The notes: a model not told the origin generated them from the sequence alone. A DNA stretch of 64,000 bases from Athripsodes cinereus (GCA_947579605.1 OX388328.1:12689684-12753683); one strand, 5' to 3'; shown: positions 40,851 to 50,920, counted from the first letter of the stretch. A program made the numbers and translations.

Positions 40851-40857
40851 TGTTGAC

Positions 40858-40950
40858 TATGAGAGGAGAGCTTAGCTGTTTAAAACATGCAGCTGGTCTA
40901 CTGCAACTACCCCATATGAGCAATATGCCGTAATGGCTTAGAAGCATAAT
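40858..40950 (+). repeat. Repeat G 3' end
   Basis: GAGAGGAGAGCTTAGCTG, ACATGCAGCTGGTCTACTGC and CCCCATATGAGCAATATGCC. Confidence 0.6.
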
Positions 40951-41262
40951 ATTATAGTAGTGGTTATGGTGTTTTGAAGTTCGTTACCATGTGGAGGAAT
41001 TCCTATAAATGTGGGTGGTATAGGGGGTTGATTATTAGGTATATTGAAAGGGGGAGTCGACGGCGTTAGAGCCGACGGCTTGGGGAGGCCTGTGTGTATA
41101 CATCACCTACATAATTAAGTTGGTTACATATTTTTTGTATGTATATTACTCCGCGACGCCGGTTCAAGGTCGCAATTAAATAAAGTAGAACCATTGTACG
41201 ATAATTATTATATAATTGGCATTTTGTCGACGTTGCTTTCAGAATGGAATGGCGTAATTTAT
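40951..41262. other. No gene recognised
   Basis: Contains a GC-rich island, GGGGGAGTCGACGGCGTTAG followed by GCCGACGGCTTGGGGAGG (41048-41090), which could be a retroelement end. I cannot place it. Confidence 0.35.
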
Positions 41263-41490
41263 TTCAAAAATCAAGCGCGAGTGTCAGAAAACTACATGGC
41301 TTGATCATGTAGATCAAATTCTCAAGGACGGCCGTGTTTTGAGTAAGAGGAATCGACGTGCGTGTATGAGAAATTGTATGAATGTAGAAGAAGCGAATGA
41401 AGTATGTAAGGATAAATCTATATGGCGTTCCGTTCTCTCTGCCTATCCCACTTGAGATACGACATGAAGGAATAGAATAAATAAATAAAT
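41263..41490 (+). mobile_element. LINE family B 3' end, AAATA tail
   Basis: CAAGCGCGAGTGTCAGAAAA, then LDHVDQILKDGRVLSKRNRR, ACMRNCMNVEEANEVCKDKS and SVLSAYPT with stop. The tail is AATAAATAAATAAATAG rather than TATAG. Confidence 0.72.
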
Positions 41491-41919
41491 AGTAATTTTT
41501 CACCCCGAATTGTTCCTTTTGGCAATATTGAGAGTAGGTACACTTCTTAATTTTAAATGTTGTTGTGTTCAAGTGTCATATTATGTAAGTAAATCCCTTT
41601 TCCATAGAAAGAAAAATATGTTTGATATTAGACATGCAGCGTGGTACATATTTTCGTGATTTTTGTGTTCCAACATCGATGACCTTCGAGCGTTAGCAAT
41701 GTATTGTCTTACAACCAACGTCAGTTTAAAACTGGATGCAAAATTTGATCGACTTTTTCTTTGAATTACCGATCTAGTATTTTCTTGAATTACCGAAGTA
41801 GTCAAATCTATTTTGTATTATCCTCTTTCACAGTGTATCGTTCCAATTATGTAAGCGATCATGGGCATTTAATTTAAGCAATTTTTTTCTACTATACTAC
41901 TACTATTTAATTAAGTGTG
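41491..41919. other. No gene recognised
   Basis: AT-rich. 41730-41790 contains a short near-direct repeat (GAATTACCGATCTAGTATTT, GAATTACCGAAGTAGTC). Confidence 0.45.
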
Positions 41920-42085
41920 GTGGCTAGAAAAGTGGAAAGACCCAGACTGAGATGGGAAGACGAAGTGAAAAAGGATGCGGCGCAGCTTCTTCAGGTGGGA
42001 AATTGGAAGTCAGCCGCTGAGGACAGGGGGGACTGGAGGAATATGTTGCGGGAGGCCAAGGCTTCATATAAGCTGTAGCGTCATC
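41920..42085 (+). mobile_element. LINE family L C-terminus
   Basis: Encodes VARKVERPRLRWEDEVKKDA, AQLLQVGNWKSAAEDRGDWR and NMLREAKASYKL with stop at 42076, a typical (R)PRLRW.D..W...A.DR..WR LINE ending. Only ~45 codons survive, intact. A unique family in this window. Confidence 0.7.
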
Positions 42086-42104
42086 GGAGAAAGAGAGAAC
42101 TAGA

Positions 42105-42290
42105 GTACTAACTGCAAGTAGGTACCCTGGAACCGATTACCAGCAGATTAAAGACAAAACCAACATACTGTCACATTCAGGAGCAAGCTGAAAACACTGC
42201 TTTTCAGGAAAATTTACGGGTACCTTGAGATGGTCACGGATCATTAAACGGCACCAAATACAAATTATCCATATATTATTATTATCATGC
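42105..42290 (+). mobile_element. LINE family H 3' end
   Basis: Encodes FRSKLKTLLFRKIYGYLEMV and TDH with stop, then TAAACGGCACCAAATACAAA and (ATT)n. Confidence 0.72.
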
Positions 42291-42774
42291 AGATTGTTCT
42301 CTCCATCTCAATAAAAAAAAATTAGATGTTCAGGATGGATGGCATGGCCCATCGCAGCTGATTTGTAGATGTTAATTGTATTGTACGAGAGGTTTTTTGA
42401 GTAACTGTCTTCACTCTAAAAAAATTTACCTATTCACTGCCGAAGTCTCCACGGAGGAACTAGCCCTAACACCACTATCATAAAAAAATCAACAAATTTC
42501 TAAATTTAGTTTGAAAAAAGAACAACGAAAAAAACGGATACTTTATGAATGCTTTATACTCGTGTAGCCAAATTGAGAACTTTGACCTTTGTACAATCCG
42601 GTAGAAAGGGTTAATAATAACGTTATTGCCTCTTGGCAAACCCACCCCGCCAATTAATCCCATTTACATAATACAAAGTAATTTGACCTCATAATTATTG
42701 GATCACCCCATCCCACTTAATTCCAAAAACAACTAAAGGCTTGGCTTAATTTTTACATTGTTAGTGCTACTACT
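42291..42774. other. No gene recognised
   Basis: Spacer without recognisable features. Confidence 0.45.
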
Positions 42775-43010
42775 ACTATTACTACTACTATACCATCACG
42801 GCATATCCCACAAGTGGAGTAACCAGCAGACCAGCTGCATATAATTAACATGCCAGCTTTCCCCTTTGTGCCCACAAAAAATTAAGACATTCAGTGTGAT
42901 GGGTGGCAAGCCTCTATATAAAATATTGTCTTCATTTTTTCGAATACCTACTGCCTTTTACAGTAGAAAACTTACGGAAAAGAGTGAGAAACCATTGCTT
43001 CACAAGTGAC
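42775..43010 (-). repeat. Repeat G copy
   Basis: (TAC)n tail, CCATCACGGCATATCCCACA, AGTGGAGTAACCAGCAGACC, GTGATGGGTGGCAAGCCTCT and AACTTACGGAAAAGAGTGAG. Confidence 0.8.
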
Positions 43011-43084
43011 ACACTGGAAATCTTGAACAAATAAATGGGAAGCCTATTCTCTGAAGATGAACTGAGCTGAATAAAACATCTTCA

Positions 43085-43370
43085 GTTCAGTCATAAGGTT
43101 TGAAGACGCGGTCACTTAGAAGAAAAGTTGGTAAAATGTTGAAAGATAGAGTAAAGAATGCGGACGTCCAAGATCTACGTGGCTTGACCATATGGATCAT
43201 TTTTTTAAACAGTCTCGTATTGAGTAAGATAAATTGGCGTGCATGTATAAGAAAATGGACGATTAAAGAGGAAACAAAATGTATGTAAGGATATATCATC
43301 GTAGCGTTTCGTTCTCTCTGCCTATCCCACCTGGAACTCGACGTGAGGGTATAGATAAATAAATAAAAAT
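43085..43370 (+). mobile_element. LINE family B 3' end with internal deletion
   Basis: GTCACTTAGAAGAAAAGTTG leads directly into GCGGACGTCCAAGATCTACG, so about 180 bp of the usual B sequence is missing. Ends in GAACTCGACGTGAGGG and a GATA-like tail. Confidence 0.65.
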
Positions 43371-43424
43371 ATTTATGTGACATCATGTAAAATAGGTCCC
43401 CTATTTTGTTATAATCCATAAAAT

Positions 43425-43495
43425 ATCACAGTAAATCGAGATGGTCACGAATTATGAAACGGCGCCAAATACAAATTATCCATATCATTATTTAG
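43425..43495 (+). mobile_element. LINE family H 3' UTR fragment
   Basis: GATGGTCACGAATTATGAAA, CGGCGCCAAATACAAATTAT and CCATATCATTATT. Confidence 0.6.
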
Positions 43496-45555
43496 TTATC
43501 TTAATTCCTCTCTGTCTAACCCTAAAAGATAGCCCCGTGACGTGAAAAGATTCTTCTCGAATAACGTGACAGTTCTTTCTGACAGTAAATAAGAATAAAA
43601 AGAAAATATCCAACATCAAAATCATCACCCAGCCGACGACGTACACGTGTTTTTCGTTCGTCTGGTTTGCTGTCGCTATAGGAATTGTTGGGAAAAAGGA
43701 AGAAGTAAAATGTAGGAAGGGAAGGTAGAATTCAGTTAGAATCAAGAGGATGTTGTGTAGAAGAAGGAGGAGTAGGCAGAGAGGCCAACAGACTGAGGGT
43801 GTGAGACGTGGGAGAAGAAAAAGTGGATTTTTTCCAGCCACATAGTAACAGTGAGAAAAATTCTGAAAATTAGGGATGTCGTAGACGTACAACTTGTCAA
43901 AGAACAATGAAATAATTATTCGAACGTTGCGTCAAAAATACTTTTCCAGTCGTTATTTTTTTGTTATTGTTACCATTTTGCTGTTATTGTGGGGTTTCTT
44001 TTTTTAAATAGGTATCAAGTTTTGTAAATTTCAATTAAGTGGGTATATTAATCACCCGCCAATTTTTTTTTCAAACCATTGTTATAATATGCGGCTGGAA
44101 ACAAGAAATTAATTAGAAAGAGATTCTCATATTTATTTTACTGGATTTTTTTTATGATTAAATCACAGATGTCAGCTTATATGTGGAGTCTAGATCTTAC
44201 ACCTTTTTTGAAAGGTTTCCAGCGCCTGCATTAAAAACAGGTATTTTTTTGGAAATTGCCTACATGTTGGAATGCCACCGTCAAACAGCTAATTTTATGA
44301 TGATTGTTAAACAAGACTTAGTGGTGATTGGAGAAAGTCTGTTTAAAATAACCAAAAGTGAGACAGCCCTATTAGCTTTGAGCCCAGACCAGAAACAAAA
44401 AAAATAAGGGAAAGACCTATGTTCATCAGTGGACACAAAAATACTTACTTTGACGATATTAACAACTGCTTTCTTTTCTGTTTATCTCAGAATGTTTTAT
44501 TTTTCACACTCCTCAGCATTATACAATCGGATAAGTAGTCTCCATATGATCAGTCATGATCACACAAAAACTTAACAGTCTAATGCCGAGAAAAATTCAC
44601 CTATCCAGATATACAGGATATCAAATGATTAGGCTCAAAACGTGGGTTCTAAATACCAGCATTGTGCCTGAAATATCTGTGTTCAAAATGTTTAACGTCA
44701 TTATGTGTATTTATTATAAAATATTTTTGATTAATGATATGTAAATTAACCGATAAATCTAATTTTTGTAAATTATTTTTTGAAAATTTCGTTGTTACTC
44801 CTTTAGTATCTGTTCTAGAATGCTAAATATTTTTTATTTCTCCAGCTAGTTCTGTATATAAACGTATTTTTTCTATGACGATTGTTTGTATATTAAATGT
44901 ATTTGGAACAGCCATATCTATAAGGTAAGTAATTTTATTTTATTTTTATAGTTTATTATTTTATTCTCTCTTCATTTTTATTCTAAATATTTTTATCATA
45001 ACAAGAACTTTCAAATATCGGCCCTAAAGGCGAACTGTGAACCTGTCCATAAACTATATGATACTAAGCGAGTGTGGATAAAAAGAGATCTACGAATTCA
45101 AAGACATTCATTTCCGCTATGGTTCAATCTTTGCTGTCGATCATTTTTCAAATTTCGACAGCCCTATCTGTTTAGTACCCCGGTAAAAATCCGGACCCAA
45201 AAAATACGGCATTTCAGGGCCGTCTCGTTGCCTACTGCGACCGTGAACCGACTCTCACCCCCCTGAAACGTTAATACTACTGCTAGTACACCTCCCAGTA
45301 CCGTGCTACAGTCAGATGTGGTAATAGAAGTATAGAACCACCACCCACCTTTCTCCCTGTCTATACCGAATATATATAACAATACCTAATAATATCTACA
45401 TATTACTAAATGCGGCCCTATTACAGACACTGTAATATGGAAATATTTAAATATATTATTTGATATTATCATTATAAGAGACTAACTTTAAAATCAAGTC
45501 AGTCAGAGGGTAGAAGGAAGACAGCGTTATCTATCGACAAAGCTTGTTAATTAAA
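43496..45555. other. Two kilobases without a recognised repeat or gene
   Basis: The longest stretch with no family I can place. Frames at 43488-43907 (139 codons, minus) and 44183-44407 (74 codons, plus) show no domain. A GC-richer block at about 45170-45360 (CGACCGTGAACCGACTCTCA, CCTCCCAGTACCGTGCTAC) differs in composition. It could hold single-copy regulatory DNA or an older element. Confidence 0.4.
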
Positions 45556-45910
45556 TTTGGAAAATTATTCATCACGCTGTTTCATTTGCGGAGCGGGCAG
45601 AAAGGATCGAATGACACTTCCTCCTATCTTGCATACACTTTTCGCTTCGGTCACTCTCATTCAATTCCTTTGAGAGATATACATTGAAGGACTCAGTGAC
45701 CACCCGGAAGGCGCAGAAGTCAATAGACTTTTATCCAAAATTCTACACTTCTTGTCTCCATTCTGAAGGATCTGGTTTATATTTTGATTTTGCCATTTGA
45801 TCCCCGGTCAGCGACGTCTCGAGCACCATTCCTCACAGCCAAATAGCATATTTTCTCGAACATTCTGTCCTCGTTAATTTTTATACATGCACAAATCATC
45901 GTAATTTTTA
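45556..45910 (-). mobile_element. LINE family C 3' end, decayed
   Basis: CATCACGCTGTTTCATTTGC, GGGCAGAAAGGATCGAATGA and CTTCGGTCACTCTCATTCAA are the C terminus on minus, then the RIKWQDH block (TTGCCATTTGATCCCCGG). An ~85-bp foreign piece at about 45670-45755 disrupts it. Confidence 0.6.
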
Positions 45911-45934
45911 CAAATTAATACTACAGATGAATAT

Positions 45935-46380
45935 ATACAAATATGCTATACTATACTATATTATACCCTCACGCCGTATCCCAAGTGGGGTAGGCAGAGA
46001 GAACGGAACGGTAAACACATCTATCTTTACACACTTCCATCGCTTCCCCCACATCCATACAGTTTCTCATACACGCACGTCGGTTCCTCTTACTCAACAC
46101 GCGGCCGTACCTACTTGAGAATTTGATCCACGTGATCAAGCCACGTGGTTCTCGGATGCCCGCGTTTCGTCACACCCTTTTTTTCAGACAAGTATTTTCT
46201 CTTTGTCATTCTTATTCGTTCAATAGGTATGTATGTCCAAACCACCGTAGTTTATTCACGCGCATTCTGTCCACAACACTCTTCTTGCATCCACTCATTC
46301 TTCTAATATCCTCATTCTTCACTCTATCACGCAGTGTTTTACTAACCATTCTTCTCAACGATCGCATCTCCACATAAATG
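45935..46380 (-). mobile_element. LINE family B 3' end
   Basis: An ATACT-type tail at 45945-45965, then the whole C-terminal region in reverse (SAYPTWDTA to EMRSLRRMVSKTLRDRVKNE). Two small insertions, including ACCTA at about 46110, break the frame. Confidence 0.75.
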
Positions 46381-46861
46381 ATGTTCGACGAACTGTTTTT
46401 GATAATTTTTTTTTTTTTTTTTATTTATTTATTTTATTTCACAATAATTATACAGACATTACAATACATAGACTATTTGATAAAACTTAAATCTAAACAT
46501 CCTCCTTATTGTTTACATTTAATTAAATAGTTTTGTTTTATTTTACATAAATAGATTTATTTATTAGCTTTTTATACCTGCTTGGCAGTATTTTGTATGT
46601 CTTCTATTTTTTATATTCAAAACAAAATAAAAACCTCCATATCTATGAATTCTATCTACCAGAATAAATAATTATGTACCTAGTAAGTTTGTTATTCGAA
46701 ACATCCGAAATTGAACCGGGATGAGAGATGTGGAGGAGCTGTTTTGTGATGCCCAGGATGACCAAGGTTTTCCAAAGGGATCGTCAACGTCAGGGGCCCC
46801 CAATAGTATAGACTAGTAACGCATTACTAATTTGCAATGAAAACATGTTACAAAATTAATG
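46381..46861. other. No gene recognised
   Basis: A T-run and (TTTA)n at 46407-46440 look like another retroelement tail (P or Q type). The rest is spacer. Confidence 0.45.
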
Positions 46862-46912
46862 ATAATACTTAGTTAAACACTGTTACTTTCACTTATATAA
46901 ATTTTTTATTTT

Positions 46913-46955
46913 GGCAGAGGCCTTTCGGACTTAGTCCATCGTCAGTGCCGTCAAC
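46913..46955 (-). ncRNA. Hammerhead ribozyme in S4 left arm
   Basis: Mirror copy of the right-arm ribozyme: box 1 complement TCGTCAG at 46939-46945, box 2 complement at 46923-46926. The same stems can form. Confidence 0.75.
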
Positions 46956-47021
46956 TTAGAAACTAAAACAAAATACAGACTTAAGCTAGGTACTAAGTCT
47001 GTATTTTGTTTTAGTTTCTAA

Positions 47022-47064
47022 GTTGACGGCACTGACGATGGACTAAGTCCGAAAGGCCTCTGCC
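47022..47064 (+). ncRNA. Hammerhead ribozyme in S4 right arm
   Basis: Stem I GGCA (47028-47031) / TGCC (47061-47064). Box 1 CTGACGA (47032-47038). Stem II GGAC / GTCC with a TAA loop (47040-47050). Box 2 GAAA (47051-47054). Very short stem III AG / CU, then C47060 as the cleavage-site base. All invariant core residues (CUGANGA, GAAA, UH) are present. Minimal stem III is typical of hammerheads in Penelope-like elements and retrozymes. Confidence 0.82.
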
Positions 47065-47184
47065 AAAATAAAAAAATTATATAAGTGAAAGTAACAGTGT
47101 TTAACTCTTATAATTTTAATATTAATAAAAATGAACTTTCATAAGGTAACCACCGAAAAAATAGAATACATTATAATACTTAGT

Positions 47185-47240
47185 AATAATTTATTTATTT
47201 ATTTTGGACCATAAACGGCATTTGCCTTTTACAATACATG
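47185..47240 (-). repeat. Repeat Q, (TTTA)n tail
   Basis: TTTATTTATTTATTTTGG, then CCATAAACGGCATTTGCCTT. It abuts the right duplication of S4. Confidence 0.5.
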
Positions 47241-47349
47241 ACAAATTTACAACATTATACAGTTTTCAAACATCAAAAAAAATATACCTATACTCCGATA
47301 TTATTAAGTTGGAAATATTGGAATCATTAGAAATAAATAATTGCTGCAT

Positions 47350-47660
47350 AAAGAATGAAAACATTACACATAAATATCCAAATTCCACCCATATCATCTC
47401 CACTCTTGTCTATGCTTCTTTATACTCCACCCCTACCCCCGCCCACCACTCCTTCACCTTCGCCACAACATTGGCTGTCCTTGAAAATAATATGTTTAGT
47501 ATAAAATATAAAGAATGAAAACATTATACATAAATATCCAAATTCCACCCATATCATCTCCACTCTTGTCTATGCTTCTTTATAATCCACCCTACCCCCG
47601 CCCACCACTCCTTCACCTTCGCCACAACATTGGCTGTCCTTGAAAATAATATGTTTAGTA
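47350..47660. repeat. 160-bp tandem duplication
   Basis: AAAGAATGAAAACATTACAC ... GAAAATAATATGTTTAGTAT occurs at 47350-47509 and again at 47510-47660, with only a few differences. Unit 2 runs straight into a hammerhead core. Confidence 0.8.
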
Positions 47661-47712
47661 TTATTACTGATGATGGAACAAGTAGTTCCGAAAACATTTT
47701 AACTCTAATTAA
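47654..47712 (+). ncRNA. Fifth hammerhead-like ribozyme
   Basis: Box 1 CTGATGA (47667-47673), stem II GGAAC / GTTCC with an AAGTA loop (47675-47689), box 2 GAAA (47690-47693), short AT stem III, and possible stem I between TTTAGTATTA and TAATTAAA. Core residues are all canonical. Stem I is weak. No inverted arm was found, so this may be a solo or decayed copy. Confidence 0.65.
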
Positions 47713-47984
47713 AGTCATTCTAGTGGAAAATACAAAGTTTCTTTTAATAAAAATTAATATGGTAACAGTCTTTTCTTACTTATACTTAAGTATTGCACAT
47801 TCTATATACCTGACAAAGCCAAAAAATGACCCCTACAAAAATTAATGTTAAAGTGCGGAGACAAAGTAGTGTTAAAAACTGACACAATCTACCTTGGTAC
47901 GGGCTCATGCTCAGGTAGATTTTATGACAAATTATGTTCTTAAAATACTGTTAAATAATTAATGAATAAAGTATATTGTGCAAA

Positions 47985-48055
47985 CTCCTTTAAAGGAAGA
48001 AGTTGAAAGGATGTCTCAATGCTTACGAATGTCATTAGGCTGGTTTAAAACCACT
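47985..48055 (-). repeat. Repeat G, 5' segment
   Basis: GTGCAAACTCCTTTAAAGGA, ATGCTTACGAATGTCATTAG and GCTGGTTTAA. Confidence 0.5.
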
Positions 48056-48099
48056 GACTTAAGTCTGTAAGTTTCTAACTAATAAGAAAACCACTAAAA

Positions 48100-48215
48100 A
48101 TTTAGCGATAAACTCGCCCTCTGTACATTGAATTGTATAACTGTTATTTTCTACGATAAATATTTTAATTTGTATTATTATAACAATGAACAGTGAAGAA
48201 TGAAATAAATAAATA
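48100..48215 (+). repeat. LINE family P 3' UTR, (AAAT)n tail
   Basis: GCGATAAACTCGCCCTCTGT to AATGAAATAAATAAATAAA. Confidence 0.6.
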
Positions 48216-49255
48216 AAAATGTGTAAATTTGTGGGTTAAACCCATCTGAAGAGCTACCAAATATAGTGACTTCTTAAATCTTTTATAATAAGTAGCTTTA
48301 TGTATTAAATTTATATATCTAACCTCACACAATGATATTGTAAATGTGTCTTTCTTTCTATCTATAGTACCATGGCATACATTACAAATAGGGTAAACAG
48401 ATTATTTACTGCTTGCAATCAACATGCTTCCGTTCTTTGCATAGGTGTTGCTTTGCCGTGGAGGGTAATATAATATGTTCCAAGCTAGACTTACTATGAT
48501 TTATTGTAATGAAATATGTAATATGCTTGTGTTTAATATATTAAATTAAATAAAATTCAAAGTTAAAAGATGTCCTCTTTTCGACACTAAAAAATTACGG
48601 CATTCAGAATGGTTTGCATGCCTCACCGTAGAAATGAAAATGTCAACTATCTAATTTGTGATGTTTTACAGAAAACTCAAAATGTAATAGAAAAAAGTGG
48701 AAGACCTACCGAAGATTTCACTGAACATGTTGAAAAGTAATTAAAAAATATTCATTTTCAAAATCGTGCAATCAATCGCGGTTTTAGTAATTTAAAATCG
48801 CAATGTAATCCGTCCTTATTAGTAGTATGACATTAATTGCAAGACAGTGTTGAGTGTGTTATAATATTATGAATTAGTTTCACAAGGCCAAGGTCGCACG
48901 ATGGGGATGCCTCGTGCAAGTATATCGTATCGATCCGACTGAGTTTACGTAAAGTCGGTTGCTTGCGACTGAAATATCTATACGATACAGTAGTATTGAG
49001 TGTATAGAACACTCTTTATTATCGTGTTTTAGTGTGTTAGACGTCAGACGCATGAATTTCTCTACCGGTGGTACAGTTTTATTAAATTATGCTTTGTTTA
49101 AGAACCAATATATTTGGAAACAATTTAATTTTATTTATACATTTTCAACTCATCTGTACAGTTGTACACCAAGATCTAAAACTTAGTGTTGCGATAGTGA
49201 TTTATTAAAATTGAAACATGTTTGATAATTTTATTGAATTCTCTCTCGAAAAAGG
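48216..49255. other. Mostly unrecognised
   Basis: Faint repeat G pieces at 48355-48440 and 48580-48650 (ACCATGGCATACATTACAAA; ACGGCATTCAGAATGG). The rest is AT-rich spacer. No host ORF. Confidence 0.45.
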
Positions 49256-49259
49256 CAGC

Positions 49260-49350
49260 GAACAAGTTATGAATAAACTAACAAAGAATTGGTCTCCCAC
49301 TCTGCTCCGTCAGTTTTCGAGTGTCCTACTGAAAAAGGCAGGTGTTAAAA
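49260..49350 (+). repeat. Repeat G fragment
   Basis: AAGAATTGGTCTCCCACTCT, CAGTTTTCGAGTGTCCTACT and GAAAAAGGCAGGTG. Confidence 0.65.
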
Positions 49351-49399
49351 AAATAAATTCATTTTACATCTTATACACCTTTCACAAAAAGTTAAAAGC

Positions 49400-49801
49400 T
49401 TGTTTAGTGAAAGATACAAAGCTTTGAAAACAAGTGTCTTAGAAGGATTTTGGATGTCAGATGGTATGAACATGTTACAAATGATGCTGTGCGCCGGCGC
49501 ACCCAGCAGAAACCTGTAATCTCCGTAATACAGGAGAGACGATGGTCCTGGCTGGGACATTGAGACCACCCGGTTTTGAGAATGCCTAATGATAGTTGGC
49601 CAAAAAGAGCACTGTTCTTCCGTCCGCAGGGGTTCCGTCGGCCCGGGCGTCCCTCTTTCACAATACACCGTACCTATGACAACGACATCAGAGCGCAAGG
49701 AATGTCTTGGAAAGAGGTGACGCAATTGGCACAGAGAAGCTCTGAAAGGAGGAGGCTGGTTTCTGCCCTGTGCTCCCGAGGGCGATGATGATGATGATGA
49801 T
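49400..49801 (+). mobile_element. LINE family D C-terminus, (GAT)n tail
   Basis: Reads LKTSVLEGFWMSDGMNM-like upstream, then RRRTQQKPVISVIQERRWSW. A short insertion follows, then RMPNDSWPKRALFFRPQGFR, PGRPSFTIHRTYDNDIRAQG, MSWKEVTQLAQRSSERRRLV and SALCSRGR with stop. The tail is (GATGAT)n at 49784-49801. An extra 16 bp at about 49560 shifts the frame. Confidence 0.78.
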
Positions 49802-49895
49802 GTAGTGAAAGGGGAGTTTGCCGGAACCTGGGATTGAACCGCGCACCTCCTGCGCATGAGGCCGAAACTTGTCGAGCTACCGACAAACTCACAAA
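49802..49895 (-). mobile_element. tRNA-derived SINE K
   Basis: Minus strand: GTTTGTCGGTAGCTCGACAA, TTCGGCCTCATGCGCAGG, box B GGTTCAATCCC, then CCGGCAAAC closing a seven-pair acceptor-like stem with GTTTGTC. A tRNA-like head but with a distorted D arm, so SINE rather than tRNA. It abuts the LINE D tail. Confidence 0.6.
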
Positions 49896-49911
49896 TAAAT
49901 TTCACAGATGC

Positions 49912-49968
49912 TATCACACAGAGTATCCCATAAGTGGGGTAGCCAGCACACCAATCATACTAACATAC
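49912..49968 (-). repeat. Repeat G 3' end
   Basis: AGAGTATCCCATAAGTGGGG, then TAGCCAGCACACCAATCATA. Confidence 0.6.
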
Positions 49969-50089
49969 AAAATAGTATTATATAATACGTATGGAAATAT
50001 TATTAAATCTCAAAAAAGTAATCCTAACATCCAACCCTCATTTTTTTTCATCACACAAAAGATAAAGTAACGGTAAAACGCGGTCAATG

Positions 50090-50290
50090 AAAAAAATAAC
50101 AACAACAATAATTATATTATGTCTGGACGTTTCGTCGATATCCAAAAACACATCTTCTGGCAAGGTGATAATTCGAATGTCCAGTTCCATAGCTCAACAA
50201 GTCGAATTTTTTTATTTAATTGTTAATACACACAATCAACGCCACTCTTTCAATTCCACAAACAAATAACTATAACAAATACACGGTTCC
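50090..50290. repeat. Repeat T segment with a hammerhead-like relic
   Basis: CAGTTCCATAGCTCAACAAG recurs (as complement) at 51483-51515, 56227-56255 and 11866-11900. On minus, 50110-50165 reads CCAGAAGATGTG ... GACGAAACGTCC, resembling box 1 (one change) and the GAAACGTC box 2/stem III of Penelope-type hammerheads, but stem II is poor. Confidence 0.4.
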
Positions 50291-50770
50291 CTTTTTAACC
50301 TCGTCAGACCTGAATTAATTGTGTGAGTCGAAAAAAATCTTTTGTTTTAAAATCTTCTTATTTGGCTTCTAAATAACAAGTTTCAGATAATTTGATTTTT
50401 TTTTTATTTCTAGATTTGCGAAAATAAATATGTTCATTGGAATTCGTTCGAGTTCGTGGAATTGTTCGTTTCTGAAATGTTAATTTAAATTTACTTGATA
50501 TATATTAATCGATTAACATAAAATAAAGAATAAATTTACCTTTGCAAAAAAAAAATCCAGTAAAATTAAACACAAACTAGGTAAATATATCTTTATTTTT
50601 TTTTTAACCTAAAACCTGGCAGTGACACTTTGCGTAGACTTGGCGCAAAAAAAATATGTCGATAAAATAGACTTCATACCAATAATTTTCAATATTAATA
50701 TTAGAAAAAAGCAATAGACGAGAGCGTAAAAAATATTACTAAAATCTATGTCCATTGGAATGGACACCAG

Positions 50771-50920
50771 AGCCCGTAGACAATTTGTACTTAGCGATCG
50801 TCTACTGGCGAACTTTTCGACAATCTACCTACACGTACCGTATAATTATGCGTTATTGTTGCAGTTATTGACGAAAATTCGTTTGTAGGCGATCGCCAAG
50901 TACAAATTGTCTACGGGCTT
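50771..50920. mobile_element. MITE with 31-bp inverted repeats
   Basis: Ends AGCCCGTAGACAATTTGTAC and TTAGCGATCG, matched by the complement of AAGCCCGTAGACAATTTGTA, CTTGGCGATCGC. About 150 bp, no ORF. No clear target duplication, so the superfamily is undetermined. Confidence 0.7.

Larger units (their letters stand above)
46874..47172. mobile_element. Hairpin element S4, near-perfect 113-bp palindrome with hammerheads (Penelope/retrozyme-like)
   Basis: A 299-bp insertion with the 12-bp duplication ATAATACTTAGT (46862-46873, 47173-47184). Arms of 113 bp (46871-46983, 46994-47106) differ at about one position around a 10-bp centre. They overlap the left duplication by three bases. A 66-bp tail (47107-47172) lies only on the right. 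Each arm contains a canonical hammerhead core, so both strands carry one. Near-identical arms mean a young insertion. Confidence 0.85.

Noticed and set aside
43488..43907. 139-codon minus-strand ORF as a membrane protein
   Set aside because: Leu-rich at one end, but no recognisable family, no supporting signals; left as unrecognised sequence.
49815..49890. Possible tRNA gene on minus
   Set aside because: The acceptor-like stem pairs, but the D arm is distorted and related copies occur at 40756 and 53155; called a SINE.
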